Shown one piece after another: positions 17,844-26,259 of a stretch of 64,000 bases of DNA. Made by a program: the position numbers and the translations under genes. This DNA is from Hymenobacter sp. H14-R3 (GTDB lineage Bacteria > Bacteroidota > Bacteroidia > Cytophagales > Hymenobacteraceae): assembly GCF_030063445.1 (NCBI RefSeq), contig NZ_JASITD010000001.1:124001-188000 (forward strand), read 5' to 3'. Position 1 is the first letter of the stretch. Each line of letters begins with the position of its first letter. Under the pieces are notes generated by a model, which searched no databases, was not told the DNA's origin, and saw only the letters and a program-made list of their open reading frames with translations.

Positions 17844-19460
17844 ATGAAACTTACCCACCCCGCCCGCTTGCTGGCCCTGACCGCCTTGGTCGTGCTATCG
17901 CAGGGCTGCAAGAATTTTCTGGACAAGCAACCTCTGGGGGCCACTACGCAGGGTAGCCTCTTTTCGGACCCCGTAAACGCGGTGCAGGCCGTGAACGCCA
18001 TCTACGATGCGGCCTCCTGGGACGAAGGCCCCAAGTGGGGCTACGGCGATTATATCGGGCACATGTACGAGTGGATGTTTGGCGATGTGATGAGCGACGA
18101 TGCCGAAAAGGGTAGCCAGCCCAGCGACTTTACGCAGGTGCAGGACCTGAAACAATGGAGCACAACGCCTTCCAACGCCATCACGGCCACGCTCTGGTCG
18201 CATAGCTTCACGGGCATTGGCCGCGCCAACACGGTCATTAACAGCGTGGATGGCGGCACCATCGACGATGCGCTCAAAAGCCGGCTGAAGGGCGAGGCGC
18301 TGTTCTTTCGGGCCTACAACTACTTCTACCTGGTGCGGCTGTTTGGGGGCGTGCCGCTGTTTGAGCAAGCCGTGCAGCCGGGCGATGCTGCCAACGTAAA
18401 GCGCGCTAGCATTGCCGAAACCTACGCTTTTATTGAGAAAGACCTGAAGGCCGCCGCCGCCCTGCTGCCCGAGAAGAAGGCCTACGCCGCCACCGACCTG
18501 GGTCGCGTAACCAAGGGCGCGGCCAACGCCTATTTGGCCCGCGTTATCATGTATGAGCTGGGCACCGTGAACGCCGCCAACCACACCTGGCAGGACGTGT
18601 ACGACGCGACGAGCACCGTTATCACGTCGGGGCAGTACGGCCTGGAGCCGAACTACGCGGCCATTCACCAGGAGATAGCCGAGAACGGCACGGAATCTAT
18701 CTTTGAGATTCAGTTTGCCGTTTCGCCCGAGGGCTACGGCCCAATAAAGACGGGCACGACCAACAACGTGTTTCAGAACAACCGCAAAACCTTCGGCTAC
18801 GGCTTCAACAACCCGACCAAAAATCTCTTCAACGAGTTTGAGCCCAATGACCCGCGCCAACTCGTGACCTTTATTAAGGACCAGGATATTGCGCTGGGGG
18901 TACCGAACAAGATTGACCTCTCTGAGAACGACACGGGCTACCTGAGCCGCAAAGTAGCCATCATTCCCCCGCCCCAGAACAAGGCCAGCGGCCAGAACAT
19001 CCGCAAGATGCGCTACGCCGACGTGTTGCTGATGAAGGCTGAAGCCGCGGCCCGGCTCGGTAAGAATGGCGAAGCCATCGCCCTCGTAAACCAAGTGCGT
19101 GCCCGCGCTCGCATGTCAACTAAGCCGCCGGGCACCGTCCTGGGTTCTACTGCCTACGAACCCACCAACGCGCCGGCCGGTACGCTACCCGACCTCAACG
19201 CCAGCCTCGCGGGCCAGACCCTGCTCGACGCCGTCTGGCACGAGCGCCGCGTAGAGCTGGCAGAAGAAACCCTGCGCTACTGGGACCTGGTGCGCACCGG
19301 TCGCTACCTGGGCACGTTGCCCAGCGATGCGTCCAATAACGTGCGGGCCCGCTGCCTCACCCACATTGCCACCGAAACCAGCGTGAACCCCTTCCCGCTG
19401 CTACCCATCGACCTTGTTGACTCGCAGACCTGGGGCCTACCGCAAAACCCTGGCTACTAG
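17844..19460 (+). CDS. SusD/RagB family nutrient-binding lipoprotein
   Basis: 538 residues starting MKLTHPARLL with a lipobox VLSQGC (Cys at about 22) followed by KNFLDKQPLG, the classic SusD start. SusD signatures are present: AIYDAASW, EALFFRAYNYFYLVRLFGGVPLF, a TPR-like helical body, MRYADVLLMKAEA, and the C-terminal VWHERRVELAEETLRYWDLVRTG. It caps the SusC transporter on the cell surface. 111 bases separate it from SusC, and a bidirectional terminator follows. Confidence 0.95.
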   Translation: MKLTHPARLLALTALVVLSQGCKNFLDKQPLGATTQGSLFSDPVNAVQAVNAIYDAASWDEGPKWGYGDYIGHMYEWMFGDVMSDDAEKGSQPSDFTQVQDLKQWSTTPSNAITATLWSHSFTGIGRANTVINSVDGGTIDDALKSRLKGEALFFRAYNYFYLVRLFGGVPLFEQAVQPGDAANVKRASIAETYAFIEKDLKAAAALLPEKKAYAATDLGRVTKGAANAYLARVIMYELGTVNAANHTWQDVYDATSTVITSGQYGLEPNYAAIHQEIAENGTESIFEIQFAVSPEGYGPIKTGTTNNVFQNNRKTFGYGFNNPTKNLFNEFEPNDPRQLVTFIKDQDIALGVPNKIDLSENDTGYLSRKVAIIPPPQNKASGQNIRKMRYADVLLMKAEAAARLGKNGEAIALVNQVRARARMSTKPPGTVLGSTAYEPTNAPAGTLPDLNASLAGQTLLDAVWHERRVELAEETLRYWDLVRTGRYLGTLPSDASNNVRARCLTHIATETSVNPFPLLPIDLVDSQTWGLPQNPGY

Positions 19461-19472
19461 TATCTTGTCCTC

Positions 19473-19523
19473 TAACAAAAAGATTCCGCCCGCTACTTAG
19501 TAGCGGGCGGAATCTTTTTGTTA
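19473..19523. terminator. Bidirectional terminator between SusD and the CPBP gene
   Basis: 23-base perfect arms (TAACAAAAAGATTCCGCCCG and its complement, continued by CTA/TAG) around a five-base loop, with T runs on both strands. It lies between two convergent genes and can serve both. Confidence 0.93.
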
Positions 19524-19555
19524 GCTTATACTATAACTATCTGCTAATCAAAATT

Positions 19556-20377
19556 TTACCTAGATAAACCCATCCCCGCAGCCAGCCGGCGCAGCCACCA
19601 CAGGCAGCCGGCCAGCGCCAGGGCAGCAACCACCAGAACTACTAGGTACCAGACCCCGCCCATGCTTTGCGATAGCTCCGGCGTATTCTCCAAGCGCGGA
19701 GAGTTCATCGCGCTAAAAGCCAGCAAGTTATTGAGCGCGTGCAAGCCGATGCACATACCCAGTGCGCGCGTTTGGTAGTACAGCCAGCCCAGGAGCAGGC
19801 CCATCAAGGCGGCATTAAGGCTTTGGGCGGGGTTGAAGTGGAAAACGCCAAACAGCAGGGCCGACTGCCCAATGGCCACCGCCGGCGAGTAGTTGCGCAG
19901 CAGGCCATTTAGCAAGATGCCCCGAAACAGCAGCTCCTCGAACACCGGGGCCGCCACGCAGCCAAACAAGAAGGCAAATACCGGATAATGAGCTATTTCC
20001 TTGAACGTGCCAGACGTCCAATTGGGTAAGTGCAGCAGGTGCAGCGGGCTTAGCAAAATACCTTGCAGCAGCACCAGCAGGGGCAGCAACGCGTACCAGC
20101 CCCACTTTTCGCCCGGCCCCCGCAGGGCGCTCATGTGCCAGCGGGCTGGCCCGGCCCGCCGCCGCAACCACCAGATGGTGAGCCCTAAGCTCGCCGCACT
20201 GGCCACGGCCACCAGCCGGGCCAGGCCGGCGGTCCTACCAGCTACCAACATCGCCGGAATACCCAGCAGCAGCGTGGCCAACAGGTACCACCCCACGGCT
20301 CCCCAACTCTCGGTGATTGTGGGGTAAGCCGGGGGCGCGGGCAAAATTTCAGCGGGAGCGAGTAAGGTTTCTGACAT
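19556..20377 (-). CDS. CPBP family intramembrane metalloprotease
   Basis: 273 residues with about seven or eight hydrophobic helices. The three CPBP motifs are visible: PVFEELLFRG (E-E-x-x-x-R) near 141, LLFGVFHFN (F-x-x-x-H) near 174, and GLHALNN (H-x-x-x-N) near 213. Members are type II CAAX-protease relatives in the membrane, some of them used for bacteriocin immunity or signalling; the target here is unknown. It is in a single-gene unit downstream of nfu on the same strand, separated from it by a terminator. Confidence 0.88.
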   Translation of the reverse strand: MSETLLAPAEILPAPPAYPTITESWGAVGWYLLATLLLGIPAMLVAGRTAGLARLVAVASAASLGLTIWWLRRRAGPARWHMSALRGPGEKWGWYALLPLLVLLQGILLSPLHLLHLPNWTSGTFKEIAHYPVFAFLFGCVAAPVFEELLFRGILLNGLLRNYSPAVAIGQSALLFGVFHFNPAQSLNAALMGLLLGWLYYQTRALGMCIGLHALNNLLAFSAMNSPRLENTPELSQSMGGVWYLVVLVVAALALAGCLWWLRRLAAGMGLSR

Positions 20378-20412
20378 AAGAAAGGAAAGGGAAAATCAAC
20401 TATAAGAGCATA

Positions 20413-20443
20413 GAAAAAGGCCGGGGATTACCCGGCCTTTCCT
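20413..20443 (-). terminator. Terminator of the Nfu gene
   Basis: On the minus strand AAAGGCCGGG, a five-base loop and CCCGGCCTTT, then further T residues. Lies 25 bases after the Nfu stop and before the CPBP start. Confidence 0.88.
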
Positions 20444-20467
20444 GTATCGCTAAACGGAAACTACCCA

Positions 20468-21070
20468 TTACACCGTGATGCCTTCGGCAACCACGCTCTG
20501 CACCTCGGGTACCATGCGCTTGAGCAGGTTTTCGATACCCGACTTGAGCGTAACCGTAGCCGAGGGGCAGCCCGAGCACGAGCCTTGCAGGTTCACGGTC
20601 ACGATACCGTCGCGGAAGCTTTTGAAGGTGATGTTGCCACCGTCCTGCTCCACGGCGGGGCGCACGTAATTGTCGAGCAGGTCGATAATTTTCTGGCTCG
20701 TGAAGCCGTCCTGCTGGGTGGGGTCGCCGGCGCTGGCAGCCTGGGCGGCCTTTTGCTCGGCGGCGGGGTCCACGGTAAATAGCTGGCCCCCAGCCTCTAC
20801 ATAGCTCTTAATAAACTGGCGCAGCTCGGGAATGATGCTGGTCCAGCCCAGCTCGGGCTGCGTTTTGGTGATGGTGACGAAGTTTTGGGCAATGAACACC
20901 CGGCCCACGTAGTCGAAGCCAAACAGCTCCTGGGCGATGGGCGAGTTGAGGGCCGCCTCCACGTTGGGGTAGTCCACGCTCACGCCATCGGGCAGCAGGG
21001 TGGAGTTGAGCACGAATTTCATGCTCTCGGGGTTGGGCGACGCCTCGGCGTAGATGGAAACAGCAGCCAT
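20468..21070 (-). CDS. Nfu-type iron-sulfur cluster scaffold/carrier
   Basis: 200 residues with two domains: an Nfu N-terminal domain at about 5-95 (YAEASPNPESMKFVLN start, DGVSVDYPN, FGFDYVGRVFIAQNFVTITK) and a C-terminal NifU-like domain at about 125-200 with DNYVRPAVEQDGGNITF and the cluster-binding CSGCPSATVTLKSGIE. It should accept a [4Fe-4S] cluster and deliver it to target apoproteins in the cytoplasm. The two-domain layout matches the mitochondrial NFU1 class. Likely monocistronic with the terminator at 20413. Confidence 0.93.
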   Translation of the reverse strand: MAAVSIYAEASPNPESMKFVLNSTLLPDGVSVDYPNVEAALNSPIAQELFGFDYVGRVFIAQNFVTITKTQPELGWTSIIPELRQFIKSYVEAGGQLFTVDPAAEQKAAQAASAGDPTQQDGFTSQKIIDLLDNYVRPAVEQDGGNITFKSFRDGIVTVNLQGSCSGCPSATVTLKSGIENLLKRMVPEVQSVVAEGITV

Positions 21071-21225
21071 AAGAATAGGTAGTTAGCGTGGAGGGTACTT
21101 AGGTGCGGGCTGGGTAAGCCCGGCATTCTGGATTCATTCTAAACTAGACACCAACAACAACAAATTGGTTACTTGGTTCTAAAGCTGGGTGGCGTGCGCA
21201 TGCAGCAGGTCGGCCAAGCGATACC

Positions 21226-21915
21226 TCAGGCCCAGGCCGGTAGGAAGCTGGGGGTAAAGCCGCCTTGCGTGCAGCCGGGCACCGGAATCAGGTTGTCGCC
21301 GCGCACATCGCAGCCCGGTAGCGCCTGCATGGTCTGGTACCAGTTCTTGCGGTAAGCCTCCTGAATTCGGCCTACTTCAACCAGCACGTGCAGGCCGCCC
21401 CGAGTGAGCAGCACGGTGAGCGCATCCAGGTTGATATTGCCCCGCACGGCGGCCAGCACCTCTGCGGGACCAACCCCATCCAGGTCGAAGTCGAAATAGG
21501 GCTTGCGGCCGGCGGCTTTCTGGATTTCGGTGAGGGCCAGCGACTGGGGATTGTACCCGTTGTAGGGCTGCGTGATGCGGTGCGCCAACTCGATAAGCAG
21601 CTGCCGGGCGGCTATGGTAAGGGAGCGCGGGTTGAGGGTGATGTAGAGCGCCAAGGCTTCCTGCGGCACCGGGCCACCCTTGAACACGTACGACCCAATT
21701 GCCCCCTCCATCTGCCTGATTTTTTGCAGCAGGCTTTCCTTGGTAGCAGTCACGCGCTTCAGCTGCGCCTTGTCGTCGCGGAGCGCCGCGCCGGGGGGAG
21801 CGTATTTTTTACGGGCCAGTAAACACAGCAAATAGGTTTCGTCTGCTTCCAGGTCGGGCAGCCAAGCGATGAATTCGCGTAGCTGCCCTTCGTCACGGAT
21901 TATTTCGTAGTTCAT
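21226..21915 (-). CDS. Protein of unknown function with primase (AEP)-like motifs
   Basis: 229 residues with no signal peptide. The first half is helical and charged (DKAQLKRVTATKESLLQKIRQ, then QEALALYITLNPRSL). The second half shows three motifs in the order seen in archaeo-eukaryotic primases: a YFDFDLDG acidic strand at about 148-155, an LLTRGGLHVLVEV strand-turn with histidine at about 180-192, and CDVRGDNLIPVPGCTQGG near 210-222. On this basis a catalytic AEP-like fold is inferred; no family name can be given with certainty. It lacks a helicase or zinc module and there is no phage gene nearby. It ends close to the 23 kb side neighbour aroC (56 bases downstream of aroC's stop). Confidence 0.55.
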   Translation of the reverse strand: MNYEIIRDEGQLREFIAWLPDLEADETYLLCLLARKKYAPPGAALRDDKAQLKRVTATKESLLQKIRQMEGAIGSYVFKGGPVPQEALALYITLNPRSLTIAARQLLIELAHRITQPYNGYNPQSLALTEIQKAAGRKPYFDFDLDGVGPAEVLAAVRGNINLDALTVLLTRGGLHVLVEVGRIQEAYRKNWYQTMQALPGCDVRGDNLIPVPGCTQGGFTPSFLPAWA

Positions 21916-21971
21916 GGCAAGTTTGAGGGCTGCTGATGCCCGCCCGAAAGGCTGCCCCGTTTGGGCGCAAG

Positions 21972-23051
21972 CTACAGCTGGTTGGCCCGCGCGCGCAGCA
22001 GCAGGTCGGCCAGCACGAGCTGGGTCATGGCCTCCACAATGGGCACGGCGCGGGGCAGCACGCAGGCATCGTGCCGGCCGCGGCCAGCCAGCGCCACGGT
22101 TTCGCCAGCCTGATTGATGGTTTGCTGGGTTTGCAGAATGGTAGCCACCGGCTTGAACGCCACCCGGAAAAACACGTCCTGGCCGTTGCTGATGCCGCCC
22201 TGGCTACCGCCACTGTGGTTGGTGCGGGTGCGCACGCGGCCGGCCTCATCGGTGTAAAACTGGTCGTTGTGCTGCGAGCCCGGCAGCTTGGTACCCTCAA
22301 AGCCGGAGCCAAACTCGAAGCCCTTCACGGCATTGATGCTGAGCAGCGCGTGGCCCAGCACCGCGGGCAGCTTATCGAACACGGGCTCGCCAAGGCCGGG
22401 CGGCAGGCCGGTGGCCACGCCGGTTACCACGCCGCCCACGGTATCTTGGGCAGCTTGGGCAGCCCGAATGCGGGTTTCCATGAGAGCCGCAGCGGCGGGG
22501 TCGGGGCAGCGCACGGGGTTGCTGTCGATGAGGCTGAGGTCCATTTCTTCGTAGCTTTTGCCCACCTCTACCTCGCCCACGGCCGATACGTAGGCTTTTA
22601 CCTCGACCCCGAAGTGGGCCAGCAGCTGGGCGGCCACGGCCCCGGCGGCCACGCGGGCGGCTGTTTCGCGGGCCGAGCTGCGGCCACCGCCGCGGTGGTC
22701 GCGGCGGCCATACTTGGCGTCGTAGGTGTAGTCGGCGTGGCTGGGGCGGTAGGCCCCGGCAATGTGCGAGTAGTCGTCGGAGCGCTGGTCGGCGTTGGGA
22801 ATGAACAGGCTGATGGGCGTGCCCGTAGTAACCCCCTCAAAAACACCCGATTGCAGCTGCACGCGGTCGGCCTCCTGGCGCGGCGTGGTGAGGGCCGACT
22901 GCCCCGGCCGCCGCCGGTCGAGGGCACGCTGAATATCGGCCGGGTCGAGGGCCAACCCCGCCGGGCAGCCATCAATAATTACCCCAATGCCCACCCCATG
23001 CGACTCGCCGAAGGTGGTGATGCGAAAAAGCGTTCCGAAACTATTTGACAT
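21972..23051 (-). CDS. aroC: Chorismate synthase
   Basis: Last step of the shikimate pathway, making chorismate from EPSP using reduced FMN. 359 residues beginning [18 protein letters not shown], with [10 protein letters not shown], the DRRRPGQS phosphate-binding block near 48, the [14 protein letters not shown] motif near 103, [18 protein letters not shown] near 124, and the C-terminal [18 protein letters not shown]. All key residues look intact. Single gene; the gap upstream carries a heptad-repeat element. Confidence 0.97.
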   Translation of the reverse strand: MSNSFGTLFRITTFGESHGVGIGVIIDGCPAGLALDPADIQRALDRRRPGQSALTTPRQEADRVQLQSGVFEGVTTGTPISLFIPNADQRSDDYSHIAGAYRPSHADYTYDAKYGRRDHRGGGRSSARETAARVAAGAVAAQLLAHFGVEVKAYVSAVGEVEVGKSYEEMDLSLIDSNPVRCPDPAAAALMETRIRAAQAAQDTVGGVVTGVATGLPPGLGEPVFDKLPAVLGHALLSINAVKGFEFGSGFEGTKLPGSQHNDQFYTDEAGRVRTRTNHSGGSQGGISNGQDVFFRVAFKPVATILQTQQTINQAGETVALAGRGRHDACVLPRAVPIVEAMTQLVLADLLLRARANQL

Positions 23052-23061
23052 ACTATTTTGG

Positions 23062-23218
23062 GCTGTTAGCTTTTAGCTACTAGCTGTTAGCTTTTATTTT
23101 GATTAATAATGAGTTGCAGAGAATACACTGTTCGTTTGGTTTCACCTTGCCACTCAACGTATTGCAGAGTCGGTCAATACCTAAAAAAAGCTGCCAGCTA
23201 AAAGCTGCCAGCCAAAAA
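23062..23218. repeat. Heptad inverted-repeat element, TAGCTnn type, with a 90-base core
   Basis: The left arm (23062-23095) is a series of seven-base units (TAGCTTT, TAGCTAC, TAGCTGT, TAGCTTT). The right arm (about 23187-23218) carries AGCTGCC/AGCTAAA units that are approximately its reverse complement. The AT-rich core between them encodes nothing convincing. The element fills the gap between aroC and the BatD-like gene. Confidence 0.7.
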
Positions 23219-23224
23219 CCAAAG

Positions 23225-24697
23225 TTACCGCGCCCGCCACCAGCCCACGGCGGCCACGCCCAGCAGCAGGGCTACCAACAAGGTGGCGTAGCGGCCCACC
23301 TGGTGGTACATGTTGAGGGGTTGCAGCTGGGTATCGGCGCGGGCTAGGGCGGGGCCGTAGAAAGGGTCGTCGGCCGGGCTGGCGGCGGCCACGGCTTTTT
23401 CGGCACCGCTCACCACCACGCGCAGCTCGGGGCGCAGGGTGTCGTAGCGGGCGGCCACGGGGTCGAAAAACGGCAGCCGCACCAGGCTGTCAAACGCCAG
23501 CGTACCGGGCCGCTGCACCACCAACCGGTACCGGAAGCTCTTGCGGAAGCGCCCATCGGGCAACTGCTCTTCCCGGATATCGGGGCCGTATACTTTTAGC
23601 CCGGCGTGGGGCCGCGGCGCAGGCAGCACCAGCGCCGAGGCATTGCCGCGCCCCTCCACCCCAAACGTATAGGTAAACGCCTCGCCCGTGCGGAAACGCG
23701 TGCCACTCACGCCCTCTTGCAGGGCGTACTCACCCACCACGGCCGCGCCCGGCGGGGGCAGCGGGCGCACGGCCACGCGCAAGGCTGGGGCGGTGTAGGT
23801 TTTGTACATGGCCAGGCGCTCGGTGTCGCCGGGCTGGGGCTTTTTGAGTAGCTTAAATTTGGTGAGCGTGAGCTGCAAGGCCGGAAATTGCAGCGCTGCC
23901 TGCGTGAGCGGGTAGTAGGTGTGGGTAGCCAGCCGGAACCGCAGCCGCACCTCGCCAGTGGCGGCGCGCACGGTATCGGGCAGCACCGAGGGGTCGGCGG
24001 CGGGCACTTCCCAGGTGGTGGGCTGGCGTAGCCGGCGCAGCAGCTCGGTTAGCTGGTTGTTGAAATCATAGAAATTGAGCACCGCCTGGTCGGCGGGCCT
24101 GAGGTAGAAATACAGGTTTACCCGCACGCCCTGACCCACAAACACGCGGTCGTGGTCGGCCTCCAGGGCCAGCGCGCCCGCATCGGGCGGCTCGTAGAAA
24201 TACGCGGGCTTGGGCTTACCCAGCAGCTGGTCGAGCGAGCCGCTGGCCACGTCGGGCGGCGCGGTGCCGGGGCCAGCAGCGCTGGCATCGGGGGCCTGCG
24301 CAGCCCCGCCCACGTGCACCCGGCCGGCGGGGCTGCGCAGCACCTGCCCGTTCACAGTGAGCACGAAGGCGGGCACCGCGTAGTCGCCCTCGGTGTAGGG
24401 GAAGTAGCGCTGTGCCACGGTTAGCTCGGTGCTGCGCTGGCCGCCGGGCAGTAGCCGCGTAGTAGTGGTATTGACAATGGTGGCCTTGCGAAAACCCTCC
24501 ATGTCAGGAAAGTCGGAGTGGCTAGCCAGCGCTGCGCCGCGCAGCCGAAACGCCAGCGTAAACGGCCCCGCCAGCGGCACGCTGGCGGCGGGTGGTACCA
24601 GTGCCACCGTGCCGCCCGCCGCCGCCGGGCTGGCCTGGGCCCATGCCCGGCCGGCCCCCAGTGGCCCCGCGGCCAGCAGCCAGGCACCCCACACCAT
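23225..24697 (-). CDS. BatD-like exported protein
   Basis: 490 residues from the ATG at 24697, which begins a clean signal peptide (MVWGAWLLAAGPLG to RAWAQ); an in-frame ATG at 24760 would add 21 residues with no benefit. The mature protein is made of beta-rich Ig-like segments: VPLAGPFTLAFRLRG, VAQRYFPYTEGDYAVPAFVLTVNG, VFVGQGVRVNLYFYLRP, and a later GEAFTYTFGVEGRGNASALVLP. A C-terminal TM helix (about 468-485) is followed by WWRAR. This is the layout of BatD (oxygen-tolerance) proteins, which normally lie beside MoxR, BatA and BatB genes; here those partners are absent and the only MoxR gene in the window is 38 kb away. Confidence 0.7.
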   Translation of the reverse strand: MVWGAWLLAAGPLGAGRAWAQASPAAAGGTVALVPPAASVPLAGPFTLAFRLRGAALASHSDFPDMEGFRKATIVNTTTTRLLPGGQRSTELTVAQRYFPYTEGDYAVPAFVLTVNGQVLRSPAGRVHVGGAAQAPDASAAGPGTAPPDVASGSLDQLLGKPKPAYFYEPPDAGALALEADHDRVFVGQGVRVNLYFYLRPADQAVLNFYDFNNQLTELLRRLRQPTTWEVPAADPSVLPDTVRAATGEVRLRFRLATHTYYPLTQAALQFPALQLTLTKFKLLKKPQPGDTERLAMYKTYTAPALRVAVRPLPPPGAAVVGEYALQEGVSGTRFRTGEAFTYTFGVEGRGNASALVLPAPRPHAGLKVYGPDIREEQLPDGRFRKSFRYRLVVQRPGTLAFDSLVRLPFFDPVAARYDTLRPELRVVVSGAEKAVAAASPADDPFYGPALARADTQLQPLNMYHQVGRYATLLVALLLGVAAVGWWRAR

Positions 24698-25278
24698 TCG
24701 CACTATACACTGCCGAACTGCCAAATTTTTACTTACTGAGAAAATCCAGGTTGGGTGCAAAGTTCGCAGAAACTGACAGGTTCTTGCTCACCCTCTAAAA
24801 AGCACTATTATTCAGTTGCTATTCCCATTGTTGTTCACTTCTACCGTTCCTTTTATTTTATTTTCAGCAACCAGTGACGCGCTGCCTTTGGCGGGTCTGG
24901 CAGCCTTGTAGCTTAGTTCGTCAAAATGCCCCCCACCAACAGCGGCTTAGCCCACGCTTTCTTGCGCTACTAGGTAAGACTGACTCTTTACCTGGGTTGA
25001 CACCACCACTTCCCTCCTGGACGTTACGCTTATCAAGTTTTTGTTTATCAGATAGTTATTGCTCGCTGAATCGCGAGCAGGGCCTGGTACAGTACCCTCG
25101 CCCCAGCAACGCTCCGCCCTAATCTCCTCAGTACCTAAAAAAGGCTGCCATGCGGCAGCCTTTTTTAGGCTTTATTACCTTTGCTATCCAAGTTGAAACG
25201 CTGCTTAATACTCAATTAATTGAGTGAAAATCGGCTCGTTCGGTATGCTTAAGCCTACTGCATATCAATGCACTGCGT
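24698..25278. other. Gene-poor region upstream of the ferritin-like remnant
   Basis: About 580 bases without a convincing gene. It holds an orphan plus-strand terminator (25134-25169) and a perfect 16-base palindrome ACTCAATTAATTGAGT (25210-25225). An 82-codon open frame at 24874-25122 has an unlikely composition. Either an unrecognised small RNA ends at 25169, or this is decayed sequence related to the pseudogene that follows. Confidence 0.45.
25134..25169 (+). terminator. Orphan rho-independent terminator
   Basis: CCTAAAAAAGGCTGCC with a four-base loop and its exact complement, giving 16-base arms with A and T runs on both sides. The nearest plausible gene on either strand does not end at it. 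Confidence 0.85.
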
Positions 25279-25934
25279 GTGGTACTGGGCTCGGCAGCGC
25301 CTCACCTCGTTGCTGACTTTGACTACTCAGGGGGCAGCGGCTCGGGCAACAGCCCCCTGAAACACGCGCTTATCTCTGGCGCAGCAGGCAACCCCAATGG
25401 TACCTTGTTTTTTGCGGCTGGCCAGGCTTTTTCCGACACCGGCCAGCGTGCCTATAGCGGCGGTGCCCCGGTATTGAATACTACCGCTACTAAAGATATT
25501 TTGGAGGCTACCCTTAATGTTTACTCGGTAGAGGTGCGCCACAACTTGCACTTCCGCACTGTACGGCGTGCCGTGTTAGCCAACTCGCTCGGCTCGGCTG
25601 GTGCCCGGCCGTAGCGCCCTATAATGCCGCTCCCAAAAGCTGGATTAGCCTCGTTGATAACGGTGGCCCTACGGCCCCGGATGGTAGCCAGCCAGCCAGC
25701 AAAGTATATGGCCCCGGTGCACCAGCTACGGGTGCCGACCCAAAGGCAGCCGACACGTATTACCCTGGCGATGATAACGTTTCGCAAGCTGGCGTAAACC
25801 TGACCAGCCTTAACAGCGCCTACACGGCCGCAGCAGTTTCGGAAGCTCTTGCCGAACCACTCGGCGCAACCACTGTCAGGAGCATTGCCTTGCTGTTCAC
25901 TTCGCAAGCGGGCAAGGCCAAAGGCCTGTTTAGC
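25279..25934 (+). pseudogene. Frameshifted 5'-truncated ferritin-like protein remnant
   Basis: The first open frame (stop at 25614) contains DTGQRAYSGGAP and ATLNVYSVEVRHNLHFRTVRRAV, closely matching EDTGVRAYKGRAT and ALRIHSVEARHAAHIRTMRM of the intact gene at 27032. Homology then continues in another frame from about 25600 to the stop at 25934 (PKSWISLVDN, DDNVSQAGVNLTSL, YTAAAVSEAL), matching TAWISGSGD, ESNVTQAGFNLTTA and YTAADVAASF. So the gene is split by a frameshift near 25600, and the first half (helices A and B) is missing or unrecognisable. An old duplicate of the 27032 gene is the simplest reading. Confidence 0.8.
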
Positions 25935-26259
25935 TAGTTTTCGAAGAAGCCAAGGAGCCGCTTGGCACCGTAACCGCCCGGGCAATTGCCCGCAGCTTTT
26001 GCTCCGCAGCGGGCATTGCGCTAGGTTTATTCAACTAAAGTTTCGGATTTCCGAAATCCAGGTAGGCGCTACTCTCCGTATTATGGAGGGTGGCGCTTTC
26101 GCGTGCGCCTAACTCTACCGGCCTGTTTGGCAACCTAAGCGGCAGTTATTCTCTAATAACTAGTGTGATAGGGTAACCTAAACGGTATAGCGGGCCGTAT
26201 GAGGCTCAAAGTAGCGCAAAACCTATTTGAATTTCTTTTTCCCTTTTTTCTTTTTTCTT
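25935..26259. other. Intergenic region between the ferritin remnant and the intact cluster
   Basis: About 325 bases. I see no credible reading frame. It includes a short inverted repeat TTTCGGATTTCCGAAA (26040-26056 region) and two GGCGCT copies around a CTCCGT/ATGGAGG pair. The promoter of the ferritin-like operon is probably within the last 100 bases but no exact consensus was found. Confidence 0.45.

Noticed and set aside
17895..19094. A 399-codon open frame on the minus strand
   Set aside because: Antisense shadow of the SusD gene; no family-like features.
20414..20442. GC hairpin considered as a repeat element
   Set aside because: It has the T run and position of an ordinary terminator for the Nfu gene, with no other copies seen.
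21936..23048. A 370-codon open frame on the plus strand
   Set aside because: It is antisense to aroC, made of Gly/Ala/His-rich codons forced by the codon bias of aroC in a GC-rich genome.
24874..25122. 82-codon frame in front of the orphan terminator
   Set aside because: Composition (Pro/Ser/Leu/Arg) and lack of a hydrophobic core or recognised motif make it unlikely to be a real protein.
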